Part shown: piece by piece, positions 36,598-45,026 of the stretch
Layout of the letters: the number at the start of each line of letters is the position of its first letter
How positions within the stretch are numbered: position 1 is the stretch's first letter
Assembly (NCBI GenBank): GCA_905397405.1
Contig: CAJPVJ010000004.1
Span: forward strand, 98,260-162,259
Source of the DNA: Oppiella nova
Taxonomy: Eukaryota > Arthropoda > Arachnida > Sarcoptiformes > Oppiidae
Reading direction: 5' to 3'
Length of the DNA stretch: 64,000 nt
Position numbers and translations under genes: made by a program
The notes under the pieces: generated by a model
Database searches by the model: none
Told to the model about the DNA's origin: nothing
Seen by the model: the letters and a program-made list of their open reading frames with translations, nothing else

Positions 36598-37651
36598 AAC
36601 CAAACCTAAGCCAAAATCTAAAAAGAAAACTCAAGCCCAAGTGAGCAATAACATCTATAAAGGCATTGCGATCGTTCTGGTTGTTTTTTTGATCATGACT
36701 GCAATCATTTTAAAAATGAGTATTTTTAAAGCGTATCCAGTGACGGGTCAAAAACAAAAGCTGTCTATTTCAAATGGTGAAACCTATACCGGTTTTATTG
36801 ATCAATTGGCCAAAGAAGATAAGGTCAGTTTTCCAATCATTCTTAAGCTTTATCGGAAAATTTTCATTCATGACACCATGAAAGCTGGTGTGTATGAAGT
36901 CACTAAAGGTATGAATGTACGCCAAGTATTAGAAATGGTTTCTAATATTGAAAATGCCCAGATGAGTCGACTTTTGGTGATAGAAGGGACGACAACGAAG
37001 CAATTAATTCAGTCATTAAAAAAAGATCCATTGGTTGAAAAATCGGTGATTCAGCTTCCGAGTGGTGAAATGCTGAAAGCCTTAAATATTCCTTATGATC
37101 ACCCAGAAGGTTTATTTGCACCTGATACTTATTTCTTTGATAAAGGTGCAACGGATAAGCAAATCTTGACTGACCTGTACCAACGTCAAATGAAAATTTT
37201 AGATGAAGCTTGGGAAAAACGCGCGCCAGATTTACCTTATAAAAATAAATATGAAGCCTTAATCATGGCATCGATTATTGAAAAAGAAACCAGTGTAGAC
37301 AGCGAGTTACGTCAAGTTTCAGGTGTGTTCTATCGTCGTTTAAAACTGGGCATGCGTTTACAAACCGATCCTACCGTGATTTATGGGATGGGTGATAAAT
37401 ATACGGGTAAGATTTCAAAGCAGGATTTACGTACTCCGACTGCTTATAATACATATACGATCAATGGTTTACCGCCAACACCGATTGCTTTACCCAGTAA
37501 AAAAGCCATTGAAGCAACAATGCATCCAGATAACTCTGAAAACATTTACTTTGTTGCCACAGGTAATGGTGGGCACAAATTTACAGCCAATCTGAATGAT
37601 CATAATCGTGCAGTGCAAGAATATATTCAAGTTATGCGGTCTAAGAATTAA
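36590..37651 (+). CDS. mltG: Endolytic murein transglycosylase MltG
   Basis: MltG cleaves nascent glycan strands in the periplasm and sets peptidoglycan chain length. The 353-residue protein has a Lys-rich cytoplasmic start, one membrane anchor at residues of about 20-45 (GIAIVLVVFLIMTAIILKM), a LysM-like region, and the YceG catalytic domain. The catalytic Glu is in MASIIEKETSVDSE (about residue 228), followed by RLQTDPTVIYGMG and INGLPPTPIALPS. It overlaps pabC upstream and lies 3 bp before tmk. Confidence 0.96.
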   Translation: MPKTKPKPKSKKKTQAQVSNNIYKGIAIVLVVFLIMTAIILKMSIFKAYPVTGQKQKLSISNGETYTGFIDQLAKEDKVSFPIILKLYRKIFIHDTMKAGVYEVTKGMNVRQVLEMVSNIENAQMSRLLVIEGTTTKQLIQSLKKDPLVEKSVIQLPSGEMLKALNIPYDHPEGLFAPDTYFFDKGATDKQILTDLYQRQMKILDEAWEKRAPDLPYKNKYEALIMASIIEKETSVDSELRQVSGVFYRRLKLGMRLQTDPTVIYGMGDKYTGKISKQDLRTPTAYNTYTINGLPPTPIALPSKKAIEATMHPDNSENIYFVATGNGGHKFTANLNDHNRAVQEYIQVMRSKN

Positions 37652-37654
37652 GGA

Positions 37655-38260
37655 ATGAGCATGTTTATAAGTTTTGAAGGTACTGAAGGTGTAGGAAAAA
37701 CCACGCTCATTCAAAAGTTATTTGATTACTTTCAACAACAAGGTCAACAGGTTGTTTTAACACGTGAGCCTGGTGGTACGCCTTTAGCTGAACAAATCCG
37801 TTCATTATTGCTGTCTGTTAATCATGAAGAACAGATGAGTAATGACACTGAGTTATTGCTGATGTATGCAGCACGAGCACAACATTTGGCAGCTGTGATT
37901 TTACCTGCCTTGGCAGAGGGCAAGATTGTACTGTGTGACCGTTTTGTCGATTCAAGTTTTGCTTATCAATGTGCAGGTCGCGGGTTAAGTCGAGAGAAGT
38001 TACAACTGCTCAATGAAAATTTTGTCTCTAAAATGCCAGATATTACTTTTTGGTTGGATGCGCCAATTGAATTGGGAATGAACCGTGCACGTGCACGTGG
38101 TGCCTTAGATCGCTTTGAACAAGAAAAAGTGGTGTTTTTTGAATCGGTACGCAGTGGTTTTTCTGAAATTCATTTGCGTGATTCTCAACGAATGAAACGT
38201 TTAGATGCGACTCAAGCACCAGAGCAAGTATTTGCTGAGGCGTTGAACTACTTAAAATAA
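37655..38260 (+). CDS. tmk: Thymidylate kinase
   Basis: Tmk phosphorylates dTMP to dTDP for DNA synthesis. The 201-residue protein has the P-loop FEGTEGVGKTTLIQKL at residues of about 6-21. The nucleoside site TREPGGTPLAEQIRSLL follows, then CDRFVDSSFAYQCAGRG (DR motif) and the LID region RARARGALDRFEQE. Last gene of pabC-mltG-tmk. No clear terminator is present before the MITE-like repeat that begins 64 bp further on, so transcripts may read into the repeat. Confidence 0.97.
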   Translation: MSMFISFEGTEGVGKTTLIQKLFDYFQQQGQQVVLTREPGGTPLAEQIRSLLLSVNHEEQMSNDTELLLMYAARAQHLAAVILPALAEGKIVLCDRFVDSSFAYQCAGRGLSREKLQLLNENFVSKMPDITFWLDAPIELGMNRARARGALDRFEQEKVVFFESVRSGFSEIHLRDSQRMKRLDATQAPEQVFAEALNYLK

Positions 38261-38708
38261 ATACCAATCAATCCTCTACATAAGTGAAATTGAGCAATTT
38301 ATTCTGTTGATTTGAACGATAAAGGGGCTGTTGGCATTTCATAAATGGCTTGCGTTGTAGACTAAAATTGAGCAGGCAAGGCATGAAAGGAAGAGAATAG
38401 CGAGACTATTTTCGAGTTTCATAACGTAGACTGAGATAATTTTAGTCACAACCCTGAGCAAGAACAAAGCACTGCTTTGTTTGCAGCGCAAGGCGCAGCG
38501 GGGGACTAGAGTGTTTTTTGCTGCTACATGTTACCTTGCGAAACGATGTTTCTCATTATTTAGAATGACTAAATTTCGTATTTCGTGCCTAGTATTGCCT
38601 AAAAAACACTTATAGTCGCAAACATAGACGAATTGTCAACAGCCCCTAGTGTTTTGGACCGAAAAAGTCTTTATATTGTTTTAGGTCAAGGATATAAAGA
38701 CTTTAATT
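38261..38708. other. Intergenic region filled by the MITE
   Basis: 448 bp between tmk and the thioesterase gene. All but about 60 bp on each side is the MITE-like copy 2. No gene is present. The thioesterase promoter lies in the last 60 bp or inside the element. Confidence 0.6.
38324..38646 (-). mobile_element. MITE-like element, copy 2 (inverted)
   Basis: A 323-bp element with terminal repeats GGGGCTGTTGGCA on the left and the complement of GGGGCTGTTGACA on the right. Its body is the reverse complement of copy 1 at 21335-21600 with many matching blocks. It carries about 45 bp that copy 1 lacks, including the perfect palindrome AACAAAGCA-C-TGCTTTGTT (38463-38481). No coding frame is present. 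No clear target duplication was found. Confidence 0.8.
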
Positions 38709-39125
38709 ATGAAAAGCTCGAAAGCTGAAATCGTAGAATTCTTACAGCAATTTTTTTCACCTAGCTTACAACGTTGTGAAATTGAAGAAGTAACCGAAAA
38801 AGGGGCTTCTTTGGTTTGGCATGTCAGTGATCAAGATATACGACCAGGTGGAACTGTTTCAGGTCCAACCATGATGGCCTTGGCCGATTTTGCACTCTAT
38901 GTTGCGATTATGGGTGAAATTGGTTTAGTTGGTTTGACGGTTACGACCAATATGAATATTAATTTTTTACGCAAGCCAACGGGTGGTGTTGATATTCGTG
39001 GCGTATGTAAATTGATGAAAGTGGGTAAAGCTTTAATTGTAGGTGAGGTCTGGATTTATTCTTTAGGTTCGGATGATCCTGTTGCACATGTGACAGGAAC
39101 TTATTCTGTTCCACCACAAAAATAA
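38709..39125 (+). CDS. PaaI-like hotdog-fold thioesterase
   Basis: A hotdog-fold acyl-CoA thioesterase of 138 residues. The segment DIRPGGTVSGPTMMALADFA at residues of about 48-67 holds the family's catalytic helix, with Asp in place of the usual late acidic residue. GLTVTTNMNINFLRKPTGG follows, typical of the PaaI/YdiI group. The substrate is unknown. It has no operon partner, and the MITE lies immediately upstream, so the promoter may be partly supplied by the element. Confidence 0.87.
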   Translation: MKSSKAEIVEFLQQFFSPSLQRCEIEEVTEKGASLVWHVSDQDIRPGGTVSGPTMMALADFALYVAIMGEIGLVGLTVTTNMNINFLRKPTGGVDIRGVCKLMKVGKALIVGEVWIYSLGSDDPVAHVTGTYSVPPQK

Positions 39126-39611
39126 AGCATTTAGGGATTTTAAAAATGCGTATTGGGTGAATTTTTTTAATCCCTGCTGTATTTCCTGATGGTGTTTTAA
39201 TAATCACTATTTTTAGTGATGGTTAAATTGTTTTGATTATCAAGCTATATTCTTGGTTATAGCGTCATTAACAATAGACTTCTTACGTTAGTCCTTTTTA
39301 AAGCCATAGATCATCATAAAATCCCCCTCATCCTAGCCTTCTCCCAAAGGGAGAAGGGACTTTCAATACCAATCTGATTCACTCAACATGGTCATTTTTT
39401 GATTTATGAAAGATCTTTAATGGATACTTAGATCATGTATGGGCATGGAATCATGAATATCAAAAACAATAATAAATAATCAATTGTATTGATTGATATA
39501 GATGCAATTACAACTTGAGTGATATATTGAGTTCTGCAAGGGATAATGCTAATTTATTCATAATAAATAGTTTATTTTGAAAATTAATATAGATTAAATG
39601 GAATAAAGAAT
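39126..39611. other. Intergenic region with a REP-like hairpin
   Basis: 486 bp without a gene. It contains the REP-like sequence at 39323-39360. An AATCACTA/TAGTGATG-type small hairpin near 39204-39221 may terminate the thioesterase gene. The last 150 bp are AT-rich promoter-like DNA for the next gene. Confidence 0.45.
39323..39360. repeat. REP-like palindromic element
   Basis: The core is CCTTCTCCC (39337-39345), loop AAA, GGGAGAAGG (39349-39357), preceded by CCCCCTCATCCTAG. It resembles the CCCTCA-type repetitive element with a CTCCC/GGGAG stem that is scattered in many proteobacterial genomes, as I recall it. Only one copy was noticed in this window. Confidence 0.5.
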
Positions 39612-40592
39612 ATGTCATCAGGTCATGAAGTCGTAGATTTGTTTAAGGAACAGGTTTTTCCTTTATCAGATAAATTGACGGAGATGTTGAATGAACACTA
39701 TTCACATCAAACTGAACGCCGTGGTTGCGGTTATACGCAGGCTACACGCGTATTGGCTGAGTACATTAATTTTCCGCGTGATCAAGTTGAAGCAACTGAT
39801 TTAAAAATATTTAAAGATTATGATTTTAAGAAATTAAAAAAAATTCTTGAGCAAAAAAATGCTTATGGTTTAGATATCGATGATTGGCATAACTTAGATC
39901 AAAATAAATCGATTCAAAATTTTCTTATTCAAGCCAAAGATGATGAGTTTAAAGCCTTAGTTGAACAAGAAGTTGCAATCCAAGCAAACTTAAGACGCTT
40001 ATCGCAACAAGCACAATTAGAAGAAAGTCATGTGATTTGCGCTATGTTGGAAGATGTGATTTTACCCAAAACAGCAGATGAAACAGGTTATGTTGAAATT
40101 GCGACACTAGACGGTAAGCCTAAAGTGGGTTCATGTCCAATGGCAGAAGCATTTTTCTTAAAGATTGCCCATCGTTCGATGTTAAGACAAGGCTCAATCA
40201 ATATTTTTGTAGATGATCAAAATCGTCCTCTGTTGATTGAAAAAATGAACATGGGGGATAATCATTCCTGTATAAATTTACAACCTTTATTGATGAATGG
40301 AATTCGTATTCCGATTGGTTCTTTATTTTCTGTCGATTATGATATTGAACAAATTACCAACAAAGTCCCCAATCAAGAGTTTAAAGGCTATATTATTCCC
40401 TATAAAGAGATTCAAGGTTTTTGGTTTTTGCGATTAACCACTTTAGCCATTTCACCTGAGAATCGACAAAGGGCATTTACGACACATTTTGAACAACAAG
40501 TGAATAATGGACTTTTTAGTCCTGACACAACACTTATAAAACAACTCAATGATGTTGCAAAATCACAATTGAGAGCACTCAGTCTCGGATAG
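39612..40592 (+). CDS. Uncharacterised 326-residue protein
   Basis: I do not recognise this family. It is a soluble, charged protein with no signal peptide and no membrane segment. The N-terminal half is helical and contains a possible coiled coil (KKLKKILEQKNAYG; EVAIQANLRRLSQQAQLEE). The C-terminal half is more beta-rich with IPIGSLFSVDYDIEQITN and WFLRLTTLAISPENRQ. The gene ends 4 bp before the deacetylase-fold gene, so they are almost certainly co-transcribed and possibly translationally coupled. Confidence 0.7.
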   Translation: MSSGHEVVDLFKEQVFPLSDKLTEMLNEHYSHQTERRGCGYTQATRVLAEYINFPRDQVEATDLKIFKDYDFKKLKKILEQKNAYGLDIDDWHNLDQNKSIQNFLIQAKDDEFKALVEQEVAIQANLRRLSQQAQLEESHVICAMLEDVILPKTADETGYVEIATLDGKPKVGSCPMAEAFFLKIAHRSMLRQGSINIFVDDQNRPLLIEKMNMGDNHSCINLQPLLMNGIRIPIGSLFSVDYDIEQITNKVPNQEFKGYIIPYKEIQGFWFLRLTTLAISPENRQRAFTTHFEQQVNNGLFSPDTTLIKQLNDVAKSQLRALSLG

Positions 40593-40596
40593 CTTT

Positions 40597-41478
40597 ATGT
40601 TAAATGTTTGTTTTTCTCCACGCTATTTTGCTCAAACACATACCAATAGCATGGAAAAACTTGTTGCAGTCGCAGAGCAACTACAGCAATTTAATGATTA
40701 TAAATTTCATGAACCACAACAAATTGATCCAGAAATTTTAAAAGCCTTACATTCACCTAAATATGTCGAGGCTTTTTTAACAGGGCAACCCGCAAAACTG
40801 GCAACTTTTGCTGGTTTTAAGCCTTGGAATGAACAATTAAGAGATGCAGTGCTCTCCATCAATGCTGGGCAATTGTTGGCAACTGAACTGGCATTCCAAC
40901 ATGGGATTGCCGCCAATATTGCGCAAGGGTTTCACCACGCCAATTATGAATATGGTGGCTCTTATTGCACTTTTAATGGCTTGGCATTAATTGCACAACA
41001 TTATGCAAATAAACGTATCTTTATTTTGGATTGCGATCAGCATGGTGGTGATGGGACAGCTGATTTTACCCGCAGATTAGATAATTTATATAATTTTAGT
41101 ATTTACGGTTTGGCTTTTGGCTACCCCACGTATGAACGTGCGGAAAGCCGCCACATTCATACCAAGCATGGAAGTTTTGCTCAATATACTATGGCATTGC
41201 ATGAAGCGTTTCAGCGAGCGAATGAGTGGAAAGCCGATATTATTATTTATCAAGCGGGGATGGATTGCCATCAAGCAGATCCTTATGGTTCGGCATGGTT
41301 TACGACAGAGTTGATTCAAAAAAGAGAGGAAATAGTGTTTAACCTTGCCAAACGTGACAATATTCCGATCATGTTTGTACTTGCAGGGGGCTATCAGAAC
41401 TTAGATGATTTAGCAAAATTACATGCTGAAACTTTTCATATAGCGCATCGTATTTATTATGGAAAAAATAAAGACTAA
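40597..41478 (+). CDS. Histone-deacetylase-superfamily hydrolase
   Basis: A zinc-dependent amidohydrolase of the class II histone deacetylase superfamily, 293 residues. The catalytic motifs are all present: the His pair in QGFHHANYEYGG, zinc ligands Asp and His in LDCDQHGGDGTADF, the third Asp ligand in QAGMDCHQADPYG, and the active-site Tyr in LAGGYQNL. Bacterial members act on acetylated polyamines or other small amides; the substrate is unknown. It follows an uncharacterised gene after 4 bp, which suggests a shared function. Confidence 0.92.
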   Translation: MLNVCFSPRYFAQTHTNSMEKLVAVAEQLQQFNDYKFHEPQQIDPEILKALHSPKYVEAFLTGQPAKLATFAGFKPWNEQLRDAVLSINAGQLLATELAFQHGIAANIAQGFHHANYEYGGSYCTFNGLALIAQHYANKRIFILDCDQHGGDGTADFTRRLDNLYNFSIYGLAFGYPTYERAESRHIHTKHGSFAQYTMALHEAFQRANEWKADIIIYQAGMDCHQADPYGSAWFTTELIQKREEIVFNLAKRDNIPIMFVLAGGYQNLDDLAKLHAETFHIAHRIYYGKNKD

Positions 41479-41586
41479 ACTCGCTGTTAAATTTGGCTGG
41501 AATACCGTATTTTTTGGCTGAATTTAGTAATGTACGATCTGTATAAATCAATACAATGATAATTATTCTCATTTATGGCGGTTATC

Positions 41587-41967
41587 ATGTTTATTCAAAA
41601 TTTAGAAAACTTTCCAATCGTTCGTATTAGTTATCAAGCTGAAGATGCAGTTTCAGTTGATGAAACAATTGCAATTTATGAATCATTATTGAGTCGCAAA
41701 GAAACTTTTGTTTTTATCAGTGAAGGGGCCTTTCCTGAACAAAAAAATGATCATGAAGAACGCAAGCAAGTTGCAGCATGGGTTAAAGCAAAACGTGAAA
41801 TTTTAACGCAATATGTGAAAGCGTTGATTCATATTGAACCTGATGAAAATATTCGACTAGAGACGCAAAAATTTGCCAATAACTTTATTAAGTTTACTGG
41901 TTACCCGATGTTTATTGTAGACAATCAACAACAAGCGCAGAAAGTCATCGACGCTGTTTTAAAGTGA
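41587..41967 (+). CDS. Hypothetical protein, about 126 residues
   Basis: A small soluble protein that I do not recognise. The start may be the ATG at 41575 or the one at 41587; I chose the second because GGCGG lies upstream at a usual distance. The sequence MFIQNLENFPIVRISYQAE, then AIYESLLSRKETFVFISEGAFPE, has an alternating strand-helix pattern resembling STAS/SpoIIAA-like folds (conserved VKALIHIEPDEN and FVFISEG), but this is only a guess. It lies 18 bp upstream of the AraC-family regulator and is probably co-transcribed. Confidence 0.6.
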   Translation: MFIQNLENFPIVRISYQAEDAVSVDETIAIYESLLSRKETFVFISEGAFPEQKNDHEERKQVAAWVKAKREILTQYVKALIHIEPDENIRLETQKFANNFIKFTGYPMFIVDNQQQAQKVIDAVLK

Positions 41968-41985
41968 TAAATGTATAGGTAAACC

Positions 41986-42759
41986 ATGCTTGATAATGTG
42001 GATCCTTTTTTTGTAGATCAAATAGACCAAGCAATTATTGTATTAAAAATACATCAGCAAGTTCCTGATTGGGAGCTTGCGTCACATCAGCATGTAAAAA
42101 GCCAATTGATGATGACAGTGAATGGCTTAATTACGGTGGAAACACCGTCTGGTATTTGGGTTGTTCCAGCGCAACATGCTTTATGGATTCCGTCAAATGT
42201 GCCACATAAAGTCAGTAGTTATGGTGTCTCTTGTGGTTATGTTGCATTCATTGATTCCCAACTTGATCGTCTTTTAGAACCGAATTGCACCATGTTGCAA
42301 GTGACAAATTTGCTGAATGCCTTATTGGAAAGAGTTGAAACCTTGTCTGATACGGTGCTTTCAGAAAAAGACTTCCGTTTGCAGCAATGCCTGTTGGATG
42401 AAATTCAATCAGTTGTAAAGCCAACATTTTATTTACCCATTCCACAAGATCTTCGTTTAGTTAAATTGACCCGCCATTTATTAAAGCATCCTGAGCAGAA
42501 TCAAAGTTTGGCTGAATGGGCAAAGTTATGTTGTATGAGTGAACGAAGCCTTACACGAACTTTTCATCAAACGACAGGGATGAGTATTAATCAATGGCGA
42601 AGAAAGTTACATGTTGTATTGGCATTACAGTGGTTAACAGAAGGAGATTCAGTGCATCAGGTTGCAATGAAATTAGGCTATGATAGTGATAGCTCATTTA
42701 TTGTAATGTTTAAGAAAATAATGCAGCTTTCTCCTCGAAATTATATGCAGCAAAAATAA
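41986..42759 (+). CDS. AraC-family regulator with cupin domain
   Basis: A transcriptional regulator of 257 residues. The N-terminal half is a cupin-like sensor (LASHQHVKSQLMMTVNGLITV; ALWIPSNVPHKVSSYG). The C-terminal double helix-turn-helix spans residues of about 155-257 with LAEWAKLCCMSERSLTRTF and VHQVAMKLGYDSDSSFIVMF, the standard AraC signature. The effector is unknown. It follows the small hypothetical gene after 18 bp; what it controls cannot be told. Confidence 0.9.
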   Translation: MLDNVDPFFVDQIDQAIIVLKIHQQVPDWELASHQHVKSQLMMTVNGLITVETPSGIWVVPAQHALWIPSNVPHKVSSYGVSCGYVAFIDSQLDRLLEPNCTMLQVTNLLNALLERVETLSDTVLSEKDFRLQQCLLDEIQSVVKPTFYLPIPQDLRLVKLTRHLLKHPEQNQSLAEWAKLCCMSERSLTRTFHQTTGMSINQWRRKLHVVLALQWLTEGDSVHQVAMKLGYDSDSSFIVMFKKIMQLSPRNYMQQK

Positions 42760-43109
42760 CTTTTTATTTTCAAATAGAAGTAGTTTTAGCATTTTATCAA
42801 AATGAATTTATAACTTTATGAATCATTAAAAGATTTGCACTGTCACATTTTAGCTTGAAGAGTTTAAATTGATTTGCGTAGACGATACCTCACCTTGTGC
42901 TACCACATCCTTGCGCTACAAACAAAGCAGTGCTTTGTTCTTGCTCAAGTGTTTTGTTTTACTCAGAATGAAAAAATCCATTTTTAGTAATTGATGAAAC
43001 ATGATCAAATAATAAAAAAAGCGTTGATTTATATTCAGTGAATTATGCTGATGCATATAAAATTTTGAAACCTCTAAAGCTAAAAGTAAAAATTGATAAT
43101 ATCTCCATA
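42760..43109. other. Intergenic region with a MITE-derived palindrome
   Basis: About 350 bp without a gene. From about 42885 to 42960 it resembles the internal insert of MITE copy 2, with TTGCGCTACAAACAAAGCAG ... TTCTTGCTCA. It includes the palindrome AACAAAGCA-G-TGCTTTGTT (42921-42939). The two MITE ends are missing. The remainder is AT-rich. Confidence 0.5.
42911..42948. repeat. Palindromic repeat shared with MITE copy 2
   Basis: The segment TTGCGCTACAAACAAAGCAG to TTGCTCAA matches the internal insert of MITE copy 2 (38455-38490, reverse strand) except for single-base changes. It contains the perfect 9-bp-arm palindrome at 42921-42939. This is a solo occurrence outside an element. Confidence 0.65.
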
Positions 43110-43140
43110 AAAAATAGCCAGAATGATCTGACTATTTTTT
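43110..43140 (-). terminator. Terminator of nadB
   Basis: AAAAATAGcCAGA, loop ATGA, TCTGaCTATTTTT, 16 bp beyond the nadB stop. On the minus strand the run of Ts is after the stem. Confidence 0.75.
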
Positions 43141-43156
43141 GTGATTTCAAAGGATT

Positions 43157-44800
43157 TTAAACTGCTTCATTTACCAATGGGGTTTCAACTGTAAAGTTTG
43201 GCGGTGTTAATACCGTTTTTCTTAACTCAGGTGAAAGCTCAGGATAATCAAGCGTGTAGTGTAGACCTCGTGATTCTTTACGCTGCATGGCACAACGAAC
43301 AATCATCTCTGAAACCATGACCAAATTACGTAGTTCAATCAAGTTCTTACTGACATGATAATCCTGATAATATTCAGTAATTTCTTTCTTCAACATTTCA
43401 ATACGATGCAATGCTCGTTGTAAACGTTTTGTGGTTCTTACAATCCCGACATAGTTCCACATGGTTTGGCGGAGCTCATCCCAGTTTTGCAGAATCACAA
43501 CATCTTCATCAGGATTGGTCGATTGTGAAGCATCCCATTCAGGCACGGTCGGTATATCAAAGTGAGGATTAAACTTTGCTTCTATATCCTTGGCAGCACT
43601 CATACCATATACAAAGCATTCAAGTAGTGAATTGCTGGCCATACGGTTAGCCCCATGTAACCCTGTATACGACGTTTCACCAATTGCATATAAACCAGCT
43701 AAATCAGTTTGGCTATGCTCATCAACCACCACGCCGCCGCAAGTATAGTGTGCTGCTGGAACAACGGGGATCATATCCTTGGTGATATCAATACCGAGTT
43801 CTAATAAGCGCGCATATAAGGTCGGGAAATGTTCTTTAACAAATTCAGCCGGTTTATGACTGATGTCTAACCAGACATGACGGATGCCTAAGCGTTTAAT
43901 TTCATAATCAATGGCGCGTGCAACAATATCTCGTGGAGCAAGTTCGGCACGTTCATCAAAGCGCAGCATAAAGCGTTCACCGTCAGGTAAACGTAAATAC
44001 GCACCTTCACCACGCATTGCTTCCGTAATCAGAAATGAGCGTGCTTGAGGATGATATAAACAGGTTGGATGGAATTGATTAAATTCCATATTTGCGACAC
44101 GACAGCCTGCGCGATATGCCATGGCAATACCATCGCCTGTGGCAATATCTGGATTTGATGTATATAAATAAGCTTTCATGGCACCACCACAAGCAAGGGC
44201 AGTGAATGGCGCTAAAAAGGTATGAACTTTTTCGTTGTTTTCATCAAGTGCGTAAAGACCCACCGCACGATTGGACTGTTGTTTATGTCCTAATTTATGT
44301 GTGGTGATTAAATCAATCGCAATGTAATTTTCAAAAATATGAATATTTTTCTTTTCTTGAGCACGTTGAACCAGTGTGGTCGAAATGGCTTTACCTGTGG
44401 CATCGGCTGAATGAATAATGCGACGTTGTGAATGTCCACCTTCACGGGTCAGATGTAATTGTTCATCTTCATCTAATGTAAACTGCACACCATGGTTGAG
44501 TAAGAAATCGACAGAAGGTCGACCACCTTCAACGGTATGTTTGACGGCATCAATCTCACATAACTGTGCGCCTGCAATCATAGTGTCATCAATATGCTGT
44601 TGAATGGAATCTGTTTCATCAAGTACAGCAGCAACACCACCTTGTGCAAAATATGTGCTTGCATCGGTTAAGGTTGATTTCGCTAAAACAGCAATATTAA
44701 AATGTTCAGGCAAAGATAAGGCTAAACTTAAGCCTGCACCGCCACTCCCCACAATAACCACGTCAAATTGATGAGTTGTACTTAAATTAGACATGTCCAT
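43157..44800 (-). CDS. nadB: L-aspartate oxidase NadB
   Basis: NadB oxidises L-aspartate to iminoaspartate, the first step of de novo NAD synthesis, using FAD. The 547-residue protein has the dinucleotide-binding [18 protein letters not shown] at residues of about 14-31. The Asp-oxidase segments [51 protein letters not shown] and [12 protein letters not shown]-type [18 protein letters not shown] follow. The C-terminal fumarate-reductase-like helical domain is complete. With nadM elsewhere in the window the cell has both a de novo and a salvage entry to NAD. It is divergent from the Do-protease gene. Confidence 0.96.
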   Translation of the reverse strand: MDMSNLSTTHQFDVVIVGSGGAGLSLALSLPEHFNIAVLAKSTLTDASTYFAQGGVAAVLDETDSIQQHIDDTMIAGAQLCEIDAVKHTVEGGRPSVDFLLNHGVQFTLDEDEQLHLTREGGHSQRRIIHSADATGKAISTTLVQRAQEKKNIHIFENYIAIDLITTHKLGHKQQSNRAVGLYALDENNEKVHTFLAPFTALACGGAMKAYLYTSNPDIATGDGIAMAYRAGCRVANMEFNQFHPTCLYHPQARSFLITEAMRGEGAYLRLPDGERFMLRFDERAELAPRDIVARAIDYEIKRLGIRHVWLDISHKPAEFVKEHFPTLYARLLELGIDITKDMIPVVPAAHYTCGGVVVDEHSQTDLAGLYAIGETSYTGLHGANRMASNSLLECFVYGMSAAKDIEAKFNPHFDIPTVPEWDASQSTNPDEDVVILQNWDELRQTMWNYVGIVRTTKRLQRALHRIEMLKKEITEYYQDYHVSKNLIELRNLVMVSEMIVRCAMQRKESRGLHYTLDYPELSPELRKTVLTPPNFTVETPLVNEAV

Positions 44801-44957
44801 CAGCTAATTTGAAAAATGTTTGCTAATAACACTCTTTTTTTTAACAAATTACAATAGTCACATGTGTCAGATTTTAGTATAAATAAGATATTCCAAGACT
44901 TTTAATATAAAATTAAGTAAAGTCTTGTTTTATAAAAAAATGTAAACATATTTTTAC

Positions 44958-44982
44958 GTAACGATATTAAATAATATGTTAC
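44958..44982. promoter_or_regulatory. Near-perfect dyad upstream of the Do protease
   Basis: GTAACGATATTA and TAATATGTTAC form an inverted repeat with one bulged base, 45 bp upstream of the protease start and 158 bp upstream of nadB. TGTAAAC and ACAAACA flank it. It may be an operator. Confidence 0.4.
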
Positions 44983-45026
44983 AAACATTTTTAAGCAAAT
45001 AATCATCAGATGCAGGTTCATGAGAA

